Assembly: GCF_003010955.1 (NCBI RefSeq) | Contig: NZ_PGGO01000002.1 | Coordinates: 310,001 to 374,000, forward strand | Length of the DNA stretch: 64,000 bases | Direction of reading: 5' to 3' | DNA from: Phyllobacterium brassicacearum | GTDB taxonomy: Bacteria; Pseudomonadota; Alphaproteobacteria; Rhizobiales; Rhizobiaceae | In this document: piece after piece, positions 62,227 to 64,000 of the stretch | How the letters are laid out: every line of letters starts with the position of its first letter | How positions within the stretch are numbered: the stretch's first letter is position 1 | The notes under the pieces: generated by a model | What the model was told of the DNA's origin: nothing | The model's input: only the letters and a program-made list of their open reading frames with translations | Database searches by the model: none | Made by a program: the position numbers and the translations under genes

Positions 62227-64000
62227 ATGGCGCGTGGAGCGATGACAGGCCTCGGCCCCGCACCGTCTCAAATCGCCGGCGGCTGGGAGGCGGGACTTCT
62301 TGCACTGCTCTTGCTGCTTTATCTTGGTGGAGCAGTTGTTAATCCCGCATTCTTCGGGTCGACTGAGGCGTTCCATGCCGTGTTACGGGACACGTCGCGC
62401 GTTGCCATAATCGCTGTTGGAATGACTTTCGTCATCATCAACAAGGACCTCGATCTCTCGGTCGGCTCGACGTATGGTCTCATCGCCGTCGTTTTTGCAA
62501 GGCTCTATGCGCCGAGTTTTCTCGATCTTGACGTGGTTACGTCTGTGGTTGTCTGTATTCTTCTCGGCATTGTGATCGGCCTCACCAACGGCGTCCTCGT
62601 CACAAACCTAAAGGTTCCAGCGTTTATCGCCACCCTGACAATTCTGTTCATTGGTCGCGGGTTTGTGCTTGCACTCACGCATGGCCAGTCGATTTACTAT
62701 CCCGAAAAGGCAAAAGAATATCCGCTGTTTTTCCACCTCGGCGAGACTAACCAGTTCGGCTTCAACAACCAGATCGTGATCTTCGTCGCTGTTGCCGCAA
62801 TTGGCGCCCTTGTGCTGGCAAAGACGCGCTGGGGTTATGAAACCTTCGCTACCGGTGGCAACGAACAGGCGGCGGTCTACGCCGGCATACCGACGAACTG
62901 GGTGCGGATCCGTGCTTATTTGATCTCGTCACTCTGCGCTACGCTGGCTGGTTTGCTATCGGCTACCCAGGACAAGGGCGTCACACCCCTTTATGGCGTC
63001 AGTGGTGAGTTGACCGTCATCGCCGCGGTAATCATAGGTGGCGCCTCGATTCTCGGTGGCAGGGGCCGTGTGATCGGATCATGCCTTGGCGCGACGCTGG
63101 TCGTCCTGCTCGACAAGGTGTTGCGTGAGGGGTGGCCGATCACGCGCGTCATCAGGATCGGCGACGATGACGTGACGGTCAATGCGATCTACTCCCTCCC
63201 TGTTGGCGCGGTGCCGGTCTTCCTCGGGTTAGTGCTGGTCATCGCGGTACTCATTGAGCCTCATCTCATTCGACGCCAGCTTGCGGCGCGTTTCTGGTCA
63301 TGGCTCCTCGGCAAGCCAGCGCCGCCTGCCTACGAGACCGGCGGAATCGCGCTCGAAGGGGTTCAGACCAAGGGCGCGAGAATGACGGACATAACGGTAT
63401 CAGAAACACAACTCGGCAGGTTTTTTGGACGACGAGATTCGCTCGCCATCGTTCTGACTGTTTTGCTATGGCTTACGGGTGTGGTTCTCAGACCCGATTA
63501 TTGGTGGAACCTTTCGAACACCTTTGCCATTTTGCTCAACTATTCCGAACTGGCGTTGATCACCATCGGGCTAACCTATGTTATCGCGGCCGGCGATATC
63601 GATCTCTCTGTTGGAGCGGTCCTTGCATTGGCCGGGAGCACCGCCGCCTACTTCCTGAAGGTTCTCGGAGCGGACCCCTTCACTTCGGTCGCGATGGGCT
63701 TGCTCGCCGGGATGGCCGCCGGACTTTTCAATGCTGTCGTGACAGTCGGTTTCAAGCTACCGGCATTTATTGTCACGCTTGGCATGTTCTATATCGCGCG
63801 CGGCCTTGCCGCCTGGTTCGTTGCCGGCCAGCAGCTCACCGGATGGCCCGAGGGCTATAACCTGCTCGGCCGCAAAGTGAATGACATCCTCCTGCACTTC
63901 CAAATCTCGCTGCCACCCGGAATCCTTCGCACGATAGCCGAGGTGGTCAGCGTTCAGACGATCTGGATGTTTTTCATTGCACTTATCGCTGGCATCGTGC
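62227..64000 (+). CDS. Fused tandem sugar ABC permease (two RbsC-type domains), 5' part
   Basis: The frame is open from ATG 62227 to the window end (591 codons) with no stop. It contains two RbsC-type permease domains. Domain 1 (about residues 20-355) has NKDLDLSVGSTYG and IIGGASILGGRGRVIGS. A linker of about 50 residues contains an internal Met (63382), and domain 2 (from about residue 405) has AAGDIDLSVGAVLALAGS and LPAFIVTLGMFYIARGL. RbsC-type permeases normally form dimers of separate chains; here both halves are on one chain, so a permanent pseudo-heterodimer is expected. The frame was followed across the domain junction and is continuous. An ATPase gene should follow outside the window. 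Confidence 0.88.
   Translation, partial: MARGAMTGLGPAPSQIAGGWEAGLLALLLLLYLGGAVVNPAFFGSTEAFHAVLRDTSRVAIIAVGMTFVIINKDLDLSVGSTYGLIAVVFARLYAPSFLDLDVVTSVVVCILLGIVIGLTNGVLVTNLKVPAFIATLTILFIGRGFVLALTHGQSIYYPEKAKEYPLFFHLGETNQFGFNNQIVIFVAVAAIGALVLAKTRWGYETFATGGNEQAAVYAGIPTNWVRIRAYLISSLCATLAGLLSATQDKGVTPLYGVSGELTVIAAVIIGGASILGGRGRVIGSCLGATLVVLLDKVLREGWPITRVIRIGDDDVTVNAIYSLPVGAVPVFLGLVLVIAVLIEPHLIRRQLAARFWSWLLGKPAPPAYETGGIALEGVQTKGARMTDITVSETQLGRFFGRRDSLAIVLTVLLWLTGVVLRPDYWWNLSNTFAILLNYSELALITIGLTYVIAAGDIDLSVGAVLALAGSTAAYFLKVLGADPFTSVAMGLLAGMAAGLFNAVVTVGFKLPAFIVTLGMFYIARGLAAWFVAGQQLTGWPEGYNLLGRKVNDILLHFQISLPPGILRTIAEVVSVQTIWMFFIALIAGIV

Noticed and set aside
63300-63860. 186-codon plus-strand open frame near the window end
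   Set aside because: It is out of frame with the continuous fused permease, which carries clear membrane segments and family motifs.

Overview
The window looks like an accessory replicon or accessory region of an alphaproteobacterium of the order Hyphomicrobiales (Rhizobiaceae/Phyllobacteriaceae type). This rests on the gene content (ehu/eut ectoine catabolism, a Sec-containing fdo-fdhE-selA-selB locus, many ABC importers each tied to a small catabolic operon), the moderately high GC and the tight ATGA-style gene overlaps. It is an inference from content; no rRNA or taxonomic marker is present. About 56 protein genes and one tRNA (tRNA-Sec) are supported. No insertion sequence, CRISPR array or phage gene was recognised.

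Layout. (1) 1-6220, plus strand: the end of an ectoine/hydroxyectoine import and catabolic operon, ehuC(partial)-ehuD-eutA-eutB-eutC-eutD-eutE. (2) 6356-17790, minus strand: a nine-gene sugar or polyol operon, transcribed from a promoter near 17920: binding protein, ATPase, permease, SorC-type regulator, aldo/keto reductase, GlpD-like dehydrogenase, LsrF/FbaB-type class I aldolase, FGGY kinase, GMC oxidoreductase. (3) 18321-18668: a lone AIG2-like protein. (4) 19025-30910, minus strand: a thirteen-gene operon with a two-ATPase/two-permease ABC importer and a small membrane protein, an ATP-type DhaK-DhaL fusion, and a full PEP-dependent dihydroxyacetone kinase set (DhaK, DhaL, DhaM, a private HPr and a private Enzyme I) plus a small HTH-like protein.

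(5) 31350-31823: a GNAT acetyltransferase. (6) 31834-39291: a LysR regulator divergent from an argininosuccinate-lyase-family C-N lyase, a polar amino-acid ABC importer, an MmgE/PrpD-family protein and a CE4-type hydrolase. The lyase plus MmgE/PrpD pairing suggests catabolism of an aminopolycarboxylate of the iminodisuccinate or EDDS kind. (7) 39584-46035: LacI regulator, sugar ABC importer and a GH63-type hydrolase, probably for glucosylglycerate or mannosylglycerate. (8) 46412-48268: a cNMP-binding/patatin phospholipase-like protein.

(9) 48460-60677: selenocysteine formate dehydrogenase and its machinery. On the minus strand run fdoG (in-frame TGA with a SECIS hairpin), fdoH, fdoI, fdhE, selA, a Sel1-repeat gene, selB, selC (tRNA-Sec, lying inside the selB reading frame) and a hypothetical gene; selD is divergent on the plus strand. 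(10) 61059-64000: a sugar binding protein and the start of a fused double RbsC-type permease, cut by the window edge.

How it fits together: the region is a set of scavenging modules (compatible solutes, polyols or trioses, N-substituted amino acids) plus a respiratory formate dehydrogenase. In all five ABC operons whose binding-protein gene is complete, a stem-loop lies directly after that gene, which may set the excess of binding protein over membrane components.
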